Of a stretch of DNA of 64,000 bases, positions 16,464 through 24,515 are shown piece by piece. The stretch spans positions 1-64,000 of the forward strand of contig VSPD01000002.1 of NCBI GenBank assembly GCA_009775125.1, written 5' to 3'. This stretch comes from Muribaculaceae bacterium (GTDB lineage Bacteria > Bacteroidota > Bacteroidia > Bacteroidales > Muribaculaceae). Under the pieces are notes generated by a model. It was not told the DNA's origin. It saw only the letters and a list, made by a program, of their open reading frames with translations, and did not search any database. How positions within the stretch are numbered: the stretch's first letter is position 1; every line of letters begins with the position of its first letter. A program made the position numbers and the translations under genes.

Positions 16464-17552
16464 ATGAGCAGTGTTTATATCCATGTGCCGTTTTGTCGCA
16501 GCAAATGCGCCTACTGCGACTTTTTCTCCGTCATCCGCCACGACGATGCCGAAAAGATAGCAAAGGCCATTGCGCAAGAATATGATATGCGCCGGGGAGA
16601 GGTGCCCATGCCCGTGAATACTGTATATATCGGAGGCGGCACGCCTTCGGTGCTTTCGGCAGAGATGCTCCGTGAAATGTTGGTGCCGATTCCACTCGGA
16701 TGTGTGGAGGAATTCACGATAGAGGTTAATCCCGACGACGTTACCGAGCAAAAGGCACACATGTGGAAAGAGCTTGGAATCAACAGGGTAAGCATGGGTG
16801 TGCAAAGTTTTGTCGATTCAGAATTAAAGGTCGTAGGCAGAAGACATTCCGCCGAAGATGCCCGCAAGGCTTGCCGGACTCTTCGTGCGGCCGGATTCGA
16901 CAATATAAGCCTTGATTTGATCTACGGCCTGCCGGGCCAGACAACAGATTCTTGGAAATACTCGCTCGACAGTCTTGTAGAGATCCATCCGGAACATTTC
17001 TCGGCGTATCTTCTGAGTTACGAGCCACGAACTCGCCTTGCCTCGATGCTTAAAGCCGGCAAAATAACGGAGGCGACCGACGATGAGGTGGAACAACGTT
17101 ATCAGATGCTGTGCGCTGTCGCGGCAGATGCCGGATATGAGCATTATGAGATATCAAATTTCGCGCTTCCCGGGCGAAAGGCCGTGCATAACTCCGGATA
17201 TTGGACCGGGGTACCTTATCTCGGACTTGGTCCCGCCGCGCATAGTTTCGACGGAGCGTTGCGCCGATTCAACCCGCCGTCGATAGGGGAGTATCTTGCC
17301 TCGGTCGGCAAGCCGGAAGTTGAGCCGGAAACGGAATCCGACAAATTTAACGACCGTGTGCTCACTGCATTGCGTACCGCCGAGGGTCTCAATTTTCCAC
17401 AGCAGCCGGCCGGCCTCGACTTGCGGGATTTTAATCGTGAGGTTAAACGTATGCTCCGGCAGGGCCTTTTGGTGGAACGCAACGGAAAGATACTTATACC
17501 CGAAGAACGGTGGCTCGTTTCAGATTCTATTATCCGGGATTTGTTTGTGTGA
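16464..17552 (+). CDS. hemW: Radical SAM heme chaperone HemW
   Basis: This radical SAM protein (362 residues) has the cluster motif CRSKCAYC (Cys 11, 15, 18) after VYIHVPF, then IGGGTPS and a long conserved core including GVQSF and LIYGLPGQT. The C-terminal HemW/HemN domain contains HYEISNFALPG and GLGPAAHSF. HemW inserts heme into client respiratory enzymes, whereas true HemN is an oxygen-independent coproporphyrinogen oxidase. The shorter length and N-terminus favour HemW. It is the last gene of the mtn-luxS-holB group; the next gene has its own promoter overlapping the hemW end. Confidence 0.9.
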   Translation: MSSVYIHVPFCRSKCAYCDFFSVIRHDDAEKIAKAIAQEYDMRRGEVPMPVNTVYIGGGTPSVLSAEMLREMLVPIPLGCVEEFTIEVNPDDVTEQKAHMWKELGINRVSMGVQSFVDSELKVVGRRHSAEDARKACRTLRAAGFDNISLDLIYGLPGQTTDSWKYSLDSLVEIHPEHFSAYLLSYEPRTRLASMLKAGKITEATDDEVEQRYQMLCAVAADAGYEHYEISNFALPGRKAVHNSGYWTGVPYLGLGPAAHSFDGALRRFNPPSIGEYLASVGKPEVEPETESDKFNDRVLTALRTAEGLNFPQQPAGLDLRDFNREVKRMLRQGLLVERNGKILIPEERWLVSDSIIRDLFV

Positions 17553-17571
17553 GAATTTATCGTTATTTTTG
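17540..17571 (+). promoter_or_regulatory. Promoter for the BASS-type transporter gene
   Basis: TTTG (17540-17543) and TATTTTTG (17564-17571) are 20 bp apart. The -33 element lies within the last codons of hemW, and the start codon follows 26 bp after the -7 element. Confidence 0.6.
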
Positions 17572-17597
17572 CATTGACTTTTCAAAAGATGTAGAAG

Positions 17598-18572
17598 ATG
17601 AAATTATTTCAATGGCTTCGTGATTGGACATTAATTATCGCCATTCTTACCGGTATTGTCGGATATTTTGCCGGTGTCGCTTTGCCGGTATCGGACTCCA
17701 TTAAAAGAAATATTTTATCGGCGGTGGAATTAGTGCAGCCGGTTCTTATCTTTTTCATGCTTTTTCTTACATTTGTAAGAATCAATCCTCACGATATCCG
17801 TCCTTGCCGATGGCATGTATGGCTTTTGGCCGTGCAGGGCGGTTTGTTCGCGCTTCTTGGATTGGTTCTTGTATTGCTCCCCCACAGCGGATTGCGCATC
17901 GTTTTGGAAGGCGCGATGATATGTCTGATATGCCCCACGGCCACGGCTGCCGCCGTAATCACTCGTAAATTGGGAGGCGACATGGCGCATATCACTACAT
18001 ATACCATACTTATCAATTTGCTTGCGGCAATGTTGATTCCGGCATTGATTCCCTGGGTGCATCCCAATCCGTCGCTCGACGTGTGGAACTCGGCCATGCT
18101 TATTCTTGGAAAGGTTTTTCCGCTGCTGTTGATGCCGCTGGTCCTTGCCCAGCTTGTGCGTAAACTTATGCCAGGTTTGCGCGACCGGATTATGCGGTAT
18201 CCCGACCTTTCGTTCTATATGTGGGCCGTAGCGCTCACCCTTGCCATCGGCGTTACCGCGAGGAGCATCGTGCATTCAAATATCGGAGTGTCGACGCAGA
18301 TGTGGCTTGTGGCAGTGTCGCTTCTTTCATGTATTTTCCAGTTTTGGCTTGGACGAAAAATAGGCGCGCATTACCACGACATGGTGACAGCCGGTCAAGC
18401 CCTCGGGCAGAAAAATACAGTGTTTGCAATATGGCTTGGCTACACATTCTTTTCGCCGATTACAGCCATCGCAGGCGGATTCTATTCAATATGGCACAAC
18501 GTATTCAACTCATATCAGCTTTACTGTCACGAGCATCGGCGAAACAATGAGGCTGTGTCGCCGCAAAAATAA
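17598..18572 (+). CDS. Bile acid:sodium symporter (BASS) family transporter
   Basis: This is an inner-membrane protein of 324 residues with about nine hydrophobic helices across its whole length. The conserved BASS segments are seen as ICPTATAAAVITRKLGGD, with the P-T-A kink region, and AGQALGQKNTVFAIWLGYTF near the C-terminus, which corresponds to the second broken helix forming the substrate site. Family members carry bile acids, pantoate, pyruvate or other organic anions, and the substrate here is unknown. It has its own promoter. The amylase gene follows after 37 bp on the same strand and may be co-transcribed, without an obvious functional link. Confidence 0.8.
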   Translation: MKLFQWLRDWTLIIAILTGIVGYFAGVALPVSDSIKRNILSAVELVQPVLIFFMLFLTFVRINPHDIRPCRWHVWLLAVQGGLFALLGLVLVLLPHSGLRIVLEGAMICLICPTATAAAVITRKLGGDMAHITTYTILINLLAAMLIPALIPWVHPNPSLDVWNSAMLILGKVFPLLLMPLVLAQLVRKLMPGLRDRIMRYPDLSFYMWAVALTLAIGVTARSIVHSNIGVSTQMWLVAVSLLSCIFQFWLGRKIGAHYHDMVTAGQALGQKNTVFAIWLGYTFFSPITAIAGGFYSIWHNVFNSYQLYCHEHRRNNEAVSPQK

Positions 18573-18609
18573 TATTGGATTCAACTTTCACTAACTAATA
18601 ATAAAAACC

Positions 18610-20463
18610 ATGAAGAAATTAATTTTCTCAATGCTGCTTGTCCTTGTGGGCTTCGCTTCCGCAGCGGCAGCAACAGTAAAAGCGTCGGACTACACGCTCG
18701 ACCCTCCTTATTGGTGGACAGGCATGGCCTGCGACACGTTGCAAATCATGGCCTATGGCCCGGGGATTGCAGATGCCCAACTTACGATGAAGCCTTACGA
18801 CGGCGTGAATGTAATCGAGACCGTTGCCCTCGACTCCAAAGACTATCTTCTTGTCTACCTCGACATCAACGACAATGCGCGTCCCGGCCAACTCGAATTT
18901 AAATTCAAAGTAGGAAAAAAATCATTCGACAAGAAATTCGACCTCAAAGCACGCGACCGTCGTCCGGAAGATTATGCCGGTTTTGACGCATCCGACGTGC
19001 TGTACCTGATTATGCCCGACCGCTTTGCAAAAGGCGAATCTAAGGCCGATATTAACGACCTCGAGTATGTCGTGCCGAACAACCGTGAAAATCCCAATAC
19101 ACGCCACGGTGGCAATATAGCAGGTATGCGCGACCATCTCGACTATATCGACTCTCTCGGCATTACAGCCGTATGGGTAAACCCCGTGCTTGAAAATGAC
19201 ATGCCCGGCGGCTCATATCACGGATATTCAACCACCGACTACTATCGCATCGACCCTCGATTCGGCACAAATGAGGAATGGAATGAATTTGTGGCCGATG
19301 CTCACTCGCGTGGCATAAAGGTGGTGATGGATATGATCTTCAATCACTCGGGAAGCAACCATATATGGAATAAGAACCGCCCGTCGTCCGACTGGCTGAA
19401 TTTCCCCGACGAATACGTCCAGACCAACTACAACCTCACCACGCTCTACGACCCGTATGCCAGCGACTTCGACCGCACCCGCACAGTCGACGGCTGGTTC
19501 GTTCGCTCAATGCCCGACCTGAACCAACGCAACCCCCACCTCATGAAATACCTTATTCAGAATTCAATTTGGTGGATCGAGAGTTCGAAAATCAACGGCA
19601 TCCGTATGGATACATATCCCTACGCCGATGAAAGAGCCATGGCCGGATGGATTGACGCAGTGCTCCGCGAATACCCCAATTTCAACATAGTAGGAGAGTG
19701 CTGGGTCGAAAATGAAGGTGGCGAGGCCTACTGGCAGCGTGGGTCGAAGGTAAATCCCAACGGCGATCCCAAATTACCCACCGTTATGGACTTTGTAATA
19801 GCGACAAAAGGACGCGACGCATTCAAAGGCAATGAGAAAGGAGCCAATCTCAATGCCATGTATAATCATCTTACGCTTGATTACCTTTATCCGGATCCTT
19901 CCAAGATTCTCACATTCCTTGACAATCACGACACCGACCGTTTCCTTCTTGAAGAACCCGAAAATCTCGACTGGTGGAAACAGGCTCTGACTTTCCTTCT
20001 CACCACACGCGGTATCCCCCAACTTTACTATGGCACGGAGATTCTTATGAACGGAACTAAAAAACATTCCGACGGCAATATTCGCCGCGACATGCCCGGC
20101 GGATTCGAAGGCGACACCATAAATGCCTTCACTCTCGAAGGCCTTACCGACAAACAGGTTGAAGCCCACACATTCCTTTCAAAAATCCTCAATTGGCGCA
20201 AGGGCAACGAAGTGATAGCCAAAGGTACACTTAAACACTTCATTCCGCAAGAAGGCGTCTATGTATACGAACGTCGTCTCGGCGACAAACAAGTAGTGGT
20301 AATGATGAACGGCGCCAACGAGCCACGCACCATCTCTATGGCCAACACAGCCGAAATCCTTCCCGTAGGCTCCACTCGTCACGACTTCCTTTCCGGCGAA
20401 AACATCACCATCTCCGACACCCTCACCCTCCCGTCCCGCGCAATCTACATCCTCGAAAACTAA
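18610..20463 (+). CDS. susA: SusA-like periplasmic alpha-amylase/neopullulanase (GH13)
   Basis: This glycoside hydrolase family 13 enzyme degrades starch-derived oligosaccharides. A signal peptide spans about 1-21 (KKLIFSMLLVLVGFASAAAA), then an N-terminal beta-sandwich, then the TIM barrel. GH13 motifs are in order: DMIFNHSG, GIRMDTYPY (nucleophile Asp), IVGECW (acid/base Glu) and FLDNHDTDR (transition-state Asp). A C-terminal beta domain ends the protein. The length of 617 residues equals that of Bacteroides SusA. No susCD pair is adjacent, so it is a stand-alone member, and specificity between neopullulanase and cyclomaltodextrinase cannot be decided here. A strong terminator follows. Confidence 0.9.
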   Translation: MKKLIFSMLLVLVGFASAAAATVKASDYTLDPPYWWTGMACDTLQIMAYGPGIADAQLTMKPYDGVNVIETVALDSKDYLLVYLDINDNARPGQLEFKFKVGKKSFDKKFDLKARDRRPEDYAGFDASDVLYLIMPDRFAKGESKADINDLEYVVPNNRENPNTRHGGNIAGMRDHLDYIDSLGITAVWVNPVLENDMPGGSYHGYSTTDYYRIDPRFGTNEEWNEFVADAHSRGIKVVMDMIFNHSGSNHIWNKNRPSSDWLNFPDEYVQTNYNLTTLYDPYASDFDRTRTVDGWFVRSMPDLNQRNPHLMKYLIQNSIWWIESSKINGIRMDTYPYADERAMAGWIDAVLREYPNFNIVGECWVENEGGEAYWQRGSKVNPNGDPKLPTVMDFVIATKGRDAFKGNEKGANLNAMYNHLTLDYLYPDPSKILTFLDNHDTDRFLLEEPENLDWWKQALTFLLTTRGIPQLYYGTEILMNGTKKHSDGNIRRDMPGGFEGDTINAFTLEGLTDKQVEAHTFLSKILNWRKGNEVIAKGTLKHFIPQEGVYVYERRLGDKQVVVMMNGANEPRTISMANTAEILPVGSTRHDFLSGENITISDTLTLPSRAIYILEN

Positions 20464-20479
20464 CGATAATACAAATATT

Positions 20480-20519
20480 AAAACAGGGGCTGCGTCACTA
20501 TCGGCGCAGCCCCTGTTTT
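20480..20519 (+). terminator. Terminator of the amylase gene
   Basis: A perfect 15-bp stem (20480-20494 with 20505-20519) with a 10-nt loop ends in TTTT on the plus strand, 16 bases after the stop codon. Confidence 0.85.
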
Positions 20520-20537
20520 GTAATTCATTGTAGTGAC

Positions 20538-20874
20538 ACACGGCTCGTGCAATGCGGTTCAAGTAATGCCGTATCGCAAAATCGCGTAGCGATTTCCGAT
20601 AATAGCGTGGGTGAGGGCGTGGCGAGGCTTCGAACGAACCCACGGAAAAAGATTGTCGGCAACCGGGGATTTGGAGAGGAGCCTGCCGGAGCGTTGACTA
20701 TGCCAACCGTGATGCAGAACGTTACGCTGTCGCTCGCTCCAATTCTACACGGATGATTACAACGAACATACCGGGGGTTACGCTATCGCTTCACCCCTGG
20801 AAACTTTCTTAAAGCGCATACGCGCTTCTTTTCCATAGTGATGGCTTATTTGAACCGCATTGCACGAGCCGTGT
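20538..20874. repeat. Repeat-rich element bounded by a perfect 25-bp inverted repeat
   Basis: The left arm at 20538-20562 and the right arm at 20850-20874 are exact reverse complements, 287 bp apart, and begin and end with the CACGGCTCGTG core. Inside are a small hairpin (20580-20594, AATCGC/GCGATT), a GC-rich hairpin (20771-20800) and a 14-bp direct repeat GTTACGCT[G/A]TCGCT (20721-20734 and 20777-20790). No convincing coding frame was found. It may be a MITE-like or otherwise non-coding mobile element, or a decayed one. Confidence 0.6.
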
Positions 20875-20915
20875 AGCCCTGCAATCTTGGCATAGACAGC
20901 CTTTATTACGGCTTG

Positions 20916-20985
20916 CCTCGGATTGTGCAGCATTTTCACAATCCGGAGGATTCTTTGCTTTGGCAAAGCGTTTTGCGATTAGTGT
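20916..20985 (+). repeat. Dispersed hairpin repeat, family A (copy 1)
   Basis: The stretch 20936-20985 matches a second copy at 43030-43082 almost base for base (core TCACAATCCGGAGGATTC followed by a GCTTTG/CAAAGC palindrome and ending AGTGTTCCT). Its left arm, CCTCGGATTGTG (20916-20927), pairs with 20937-20949 with one bulged G. It lies between the convergent amylase and rplT genes. Confidence 0.75.
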
Positions 20986-20992
20986 TCCTAAA

Positions 20993-21026
20993 AAAACGGG
21001 CTTCGAAATTTTTCGAAGCCCGTTTT
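20993..21026 (-). terminator. Terminator of the thrS-infC-rpmI-rplT operon
   Basis: A 15-16 bp stem (20993-21008 with 21011-21026) with GC-rich core CGGGCTTCG and a run of T on the minus strand lies 39 bases after the rplT stop. The A-tract on one side and the T-tract on the other would also allow action on the plus strand. Confidence 0.85.
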
Positions 21027-21064
21027 GGGATAGTAAAGTGCTATTGCAATTTACGTATGCGGGG

Positions 21065-21415
21065 TTATGCGTTCTTTACCTTGTCGACGATAGCCTTGAA
21101 GGCTGCGGGGTTGTTGAGGGCGAGGTCGGCGAGGACTTTGCGGTTGATTTCGATGCCTGCTTTGTGGATGAGACCCATCAGTTTGGAGTATGAGAGGTTT
21201 TCAAGACGAGCAGCGGCATTGATACGCTGAATCCAAAGAGCGCGGAAGTTGCGTTTTTTGTCTTTGCGGTCGCGGTAAGCGTAGGTAAGACCTTTTTCCC
21301 AGGTGTTTTTGGCAACGGTCCACACGTTACGGCGGCATCCAAAGTAACCGCGGGTTAGTTTGAGGATTTTTTTACGACGTGCACGAGAAGCAACGTGGTT
21401 GACTGATCTTGGCAT
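21065..21415 (-). CDS. rplT: 50S ribosomal protein L20
   Basis: L20 binds 23S rRNA early in 50S assembly. The 116-residue sequence has the standard features: a very basic N-terminal half (MPRSVNHVASRARRKKILK), the RDRKDKKRNFRALWIQRINAAAR core and a C-terminal LNNPAAFKAIVDKVK. It is the last gene of the thrS-infC-rpmI-rplT cluster, the conserved IF3 operon order. A gap of 132 bp separates it from rpmI. In other bacteria L20 or IF3 autoregulates this operon, but I did not find a matching RNA motif here. Confidence 0.97.
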   Translation of the reverse strand: MPRSVNHVASRARRKKILKLTRGYFGCRRNVWTVAKNTWEKGLTYAYRDRKDKKRNFRALWIQRINAAARLENLSYSKLMGLIHKAGIEINRKVLADLALNNPAAFKAIVDKVKNA

Positions 21416-21547
21416 TTTGTTGAGGTTTGTGGATGTCAGCGGCTGAATTTATAATTTATGCGCTTTGGGGCTGTACATCCGGTTAATAAAAATGGGTTTG
21501 TTATAGTCACGATCGAATCGAAACGTGACACGCTTGTTTTTTCTTGC

Positions 21548-21745
21548 TTATTTAAGGCCGAGGAGCGATTTTACGTTGTTTTCATCACACTTGGCGATGA
21601 GGCCGGAGTGGGTGAGGTTACGTTTTTGCTTTTTGGTCTTCTTTGTAAGAATGTGGCTGTGGAAAGCGTGTTTACGTTTGATTTTTCCTGATCCGGTAAG
21701 GGCGAACCTCTTTTTGGCACCGGAGTTAGTCTTAATCTTGGGCAT
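21548..21745 (-). CDS. rpmI: 50S ribosomal protein L35
   Basis: This is a small basic ribosomal protein of 65 residues. MPKIKTNSGAKKRFALTGSG is the standard N-terminus, and the rest is Lys/Arg-rich with KRKHAFHSHILTKKTKKQKR. It sits between infC and rplT, as in nearly all bacteria. Confidence 0.96.
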   Translation of the reverse strand: MPKIKTNSGAKKRFALTGSGKIKRKHAFHSHILTKKTKKQKRNLTHSGLIAKCDENNVKSLLGLK

Positions 21746-21802
21746 TTTTTTAATTGTTTTTGTTCGTGATTATATTTGCCGAGCCAACTCGTGGCTCTTT
21801 TT

Positions 21803-22405
21803 TTATTTCTTTTTGGGCGTGATCATGATAATCATACGCTTGCCTTCGAGAAGAGGCATTTGCTCTACTTTGCCGTATTCTTCGAGGTCGTTGGCAAAAC
21901 GCAACAGGAGCACTTCGCCTTGCTCTTTGAACAGAATCGAACGGCCTTTGAAGAATACATAGGCTTTCACCTTTGAGCCTTCTTGAAGGAATCCGATGGC
22001 ATGTTTGAGCTTGAAGTTGTAGTCGTGCTCGTCGGTCTGGGGTCCGAAACGGATTTCCTTGATTACGACTTTTACAGACTTTGCTTTCTGTTCTTTGAGT
22101 TTCTTTTTTTGCTGATAAAGATACTTCTGGTAGTCGAGAATCTTGCAAACCGGCGGCTCTGCCGTTGCAGAGATTTCAACAAGGTCGAGTTCGAGCTCTT
22201 CGGCTTTGGCGCGAGCTTCTTGAATGGAGTAGATGCCCGGCTCAACGTTGTCGCCTACGAGTCGCACTTCGCGAGCTCGAATTTGATCGTTGATAGCGTT
22301 GGGGGCGTCTTTTGTGTTTGAGCGACGTTGCAGTTGACGTTGCTGCTTGCCGGCAGACATTGGTCTCGGGGGACGAGGACCGGGGTTGTAGGGTTTTTTC
22401 TCCAT
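21803..22405 (-). CDS. infC: Translation initiation factor IF-3
   Basis: IF-3 binds the 30S subunit, prevents premature 50S joining and checks start-codon pairing. The 200-residue protein has a Bacteroidetes-style Pro/Arg-rich N-terminal extension (about 1-35), the IF3-N domain (NDQIRAREVRLVGDN) and the IF3-C domain (KEIRFGPQTDEHDYNFKLKH). The start is a normal ATG (22405) and not the rare AUU used for autoregulation in Enterobacteria, so that mode of control is unlikely. It follows thrS after 8 bp. Confidence 0.97.
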   Translation of the reverse strand: MEKKPYNPGPRPPRPMSAGKQQRQLQRRSNTKDAPNAINDQIRAREVRLVGDNVEPGIYSIQEARAKAEELELDLVEISATAEPPVCKILDYQKYLYQQKKKLKEQKAKSVKVVIKEIRFGPQTDEHDYNFKLKHAIGFLQEGSKVKAYVFFKGRSILFKEQGEVLLLRFANDLEEYGKVEQMPLLEGKRMIIMITPKKK

Positions 22406-22413
22406 TCAGGGGT

Positions 22414-24351
22414 TTATTGGTTAATCATTTGGTTGACTTCGTTAGTCAAATTTTCTGCAAAGGTAGCAATTTTTTGGGAACCTTGGTCGCCTTCGCCTTG
22501 TTTTCTTACGGAAACTTCGCCATTTTCCATTTCTTTTTCGCCTGCGATGAGGAGATAGGGGATGCGGCGGAGTTCGTTGTCGCGGATTTTCTTGCCGATT
22601 TTCTCGTTACGGTCGTCGACGATTGTACGGACGTCGGCGGCGTTGAGCTGACGTGCCACTTCGAATGCATAGTCGTTGAACTTTTCGGAAATGGGAAGAA
22701 CGACGACTTGGTCGGGTGCAAGCCAGAGCGGGAATCGACCGGCGGTGTGTTCAAGAAGAACGGCCACGAAGCGTTCCATCGAGCCAAACGGCGCGCGGTG
22801 AATCATTACCGGGCGGTGCTTCTGGTTGTCGGCACCGGTGTATTCGAGTTGGAATCGCTCGGGGAGGTTGTAGTCGACTTGGATTGTGCCGAGCTGCCAA
22901 CGGCGTCCGATGGCGTCCTTTACCATGAAGTCGAGTTTCGGACCATAGAAAGCGGCTTCGCCAAGTTCCTTACGGGCTTTGAGGCCTTTTTCGGCGCATG
23001 CTTCGATGATGGCGTTTTCGGCGAGATGCCAGTTTTCGTCCGAACCGATGTATTTTTCTTTATGGGCGGGGTCGCGCAGCGAGATTTGAGCCTCGTAGTT
23101 GTCGAATTTGAGAGCCTTGAAGATGTAAAGGATGATGTCCATTACTTTGAGGAACTCGTCCTTTATCTGCTCGGGTGCGCAATAGATGTGGGCGTCGTCT
23201 TGCGTGAAACCGCGCACACGGGTCAGGCCATGGAGCTCGCCCGACTGCTCGTAGCGGTAAACAGTGCCGAATTCCGCAAGACGGAGCGGCAGTTCGCGGT
23301 AAGAGCGGGGGAAAGCCTTGAATATCTCACAGTGGTGAGGGCAGTTCATGGGTTTGAGCAGGTATTCCTCGCCTTCCTCGGGTGTGTGGATGGGCTGGAA
23401 TGAGTCTTTTCCGTACTTGGCGTAGTGGCCGGAGGTGACGTAAAGCTGCTTGTTGCCGATATGCGGTGTGATTACCTGCTGGTAGCCGTATTGTTTTTGT
23501 ATCTTGCGGAGGAATTGCTCGAGACGGTCGCGGAGAGCGGCGCCTTTGGGAAGCCAAAGGGGCAGGCCTGCGCCGACATTGGCGGAGAATGCAAAGAGTT
23601 CCATTTCCTTGCCAAGTTTGCGGTGGTCGCGTTTCTTGGCTTCTTCGAGAAGCACGAGGTACTCGTCGAGCATCTTCTTTTTAGGGAAGGTGATGCCATA
23701 AACACGCACGAGCTGGTTGCGCTTTTCGTCACCACGCCAATAGGCACCGGCAAGAGATGTGATCTTTACGGCCTTTATGGGTGCGGTGTTGGGAATGTGC
23801 GGACCACGGCAAAGGTCGGTAAACGAGCCTTGGGTGTATGTGGTGATATGGCCGTCTTCAAGTTCGGAGATAAGCTCACACTTATAAGTTTCGTTTCTGT
23901 CGCCGAAGAGCTTCAAGGCGTCATCCTTGGAGATGTCGGCACGAACGATAGCTTGTTTCTCCTGGGCAAGCTCGAGCATACGTTTTTCGATTTTCGGGAA
24001 ATCGGCAGCTGTGAGCTGATGCTCGCCCGGGTCGATATCGTAGTAAAATCCGTTTTCGATAGCGGGGCCGATGCCGAACTTCACTCCGGGATATAAATCT
24101 TGAAGAGCCTCGGCAAGGAGGTGGGCAGATGAGTGCCAGAAGGCGTGCTTGCCTTCGGGGCTGTCCCATTTGAAGAATTCGATAGTAGCGTCGGTGTCGA
24201 CGGGGCGCGACAAATCCCATTCTTCACCATTTATATTTGAGGCGAGAACATCGGAAGCAAAGCGGGGGCTGATGCTTTCGGCTATTTGCAAAGGGGTAAC
24301 GCCGTTGTCATACGTGCGAACCGACTGGTCAGGGAAGGTAATATTAATCAT
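22414..24351 (-). CDS. thrS: Threonyl-tRNA synthetase
   Basis: This is a class II aminoacyl-tRNA synthetase that charges tRNA-Thr. The order is a TGS domain (about 1-65), an editing domain with HSSAHLLAEAL (the HxxxH editing site), a class II core with motif 2 (VRGFTQDDAHIYC) and motif 3, and a C-terminal anticodon-binding domain. The start at 24351 (MINITFPDQS) was chosen because it gives a normal TGS domain start and the family length of 645 residues. An in-frame ATG 44 codons upstream lies beyond the predicted promoter. It is the first gene of the thrS-infC-rpmI-rplT operon. Confidence 0.96.
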   Translation of the reverse strand: MINITFPDQSVRTYDNGVTPLQIAESISPRFASDVLASNINGEEWDLSRPVDTDATIEFFKWDSPEGKHAFWHSSAHLLAEALQDLYPGVKFGIGPAIENGFYYDIDPGEHQLTAADFPKIEKRMLELAQEKQAIVRADISKDDALKLFGDRNETYKCELISELEDGHITTYTQGSFTDLCRGPHIPNTAPIKAVKITSLAGAYWRGDEKRNQLVRVYGITFPKKKMLDEYLVLLEEAKKRDHRKLGKEMELFAFSANVGAGLPLWLPKGAALRDRLEQFLRKIQKQYGYQQVITPHIGNKQLYVTSGHYAKYGKDSFQPIHTPEEGEEYLLKPMNCPHHCEIFKAFPRSYRELPLRLAEFGTVYRYEQSGELHGLTRVRGFTQDDAHIYCAPEQIKDEFLKVMDIILYIFKALKFDNYEAQISLRDPAHKEKYIGSDENWHLAENAIIEACAEKGLKARKELGEAAFYGPKLDFMVKDAIGRRWQLGTIQVDYNLPERFQLEYTGADNQKHRPVMIHRAPFGSMERFVAVLLEHTAGRFPLWLAPDQVVVLPISEKFNDYAFEVARQLNAADVRTIVDDRNEKIGKKIRDNELRRIPYLLIAGEKEMENGEVSVRKQGEGDQGSQKIATFAENLTNEVNQMINQ

Positions 24352-24414
24352 TGATTTATAGCTGTTTAACTTAACACCGCCATCTACAACATGGCAATGA
24401 AACAAAAATCGGCG

Positions 24415-24445
24415 CAAATTTACACATAATTTCCCTGTTTTGCAA
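24415..24445 (-). promoter_or_regulatory. Promoter of the thrS operon
   Basis: On the minus strand TTG (24443-24445) and TAAATTTG (24415-24422) are 20 bp apart, giving a leader of about 55 nt before the thrS ATG at 24351. Confidence 0.65.
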
Positions 24446-24515
24446 CTTTTTACTCTTGTTTTTTCAAAAGAAATTCGCCACACAATTTTTTTTATGTCCG
24501 GCCGTTAATCAAAGT

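Noticed and set aside
20547..20756. A 69-codon frame inside the repeat element at 20538-20874
   Set aside because: There is no coding bias or ribosome-binding context, and its sequence coincides with hairpins; it is treated as non-coding.
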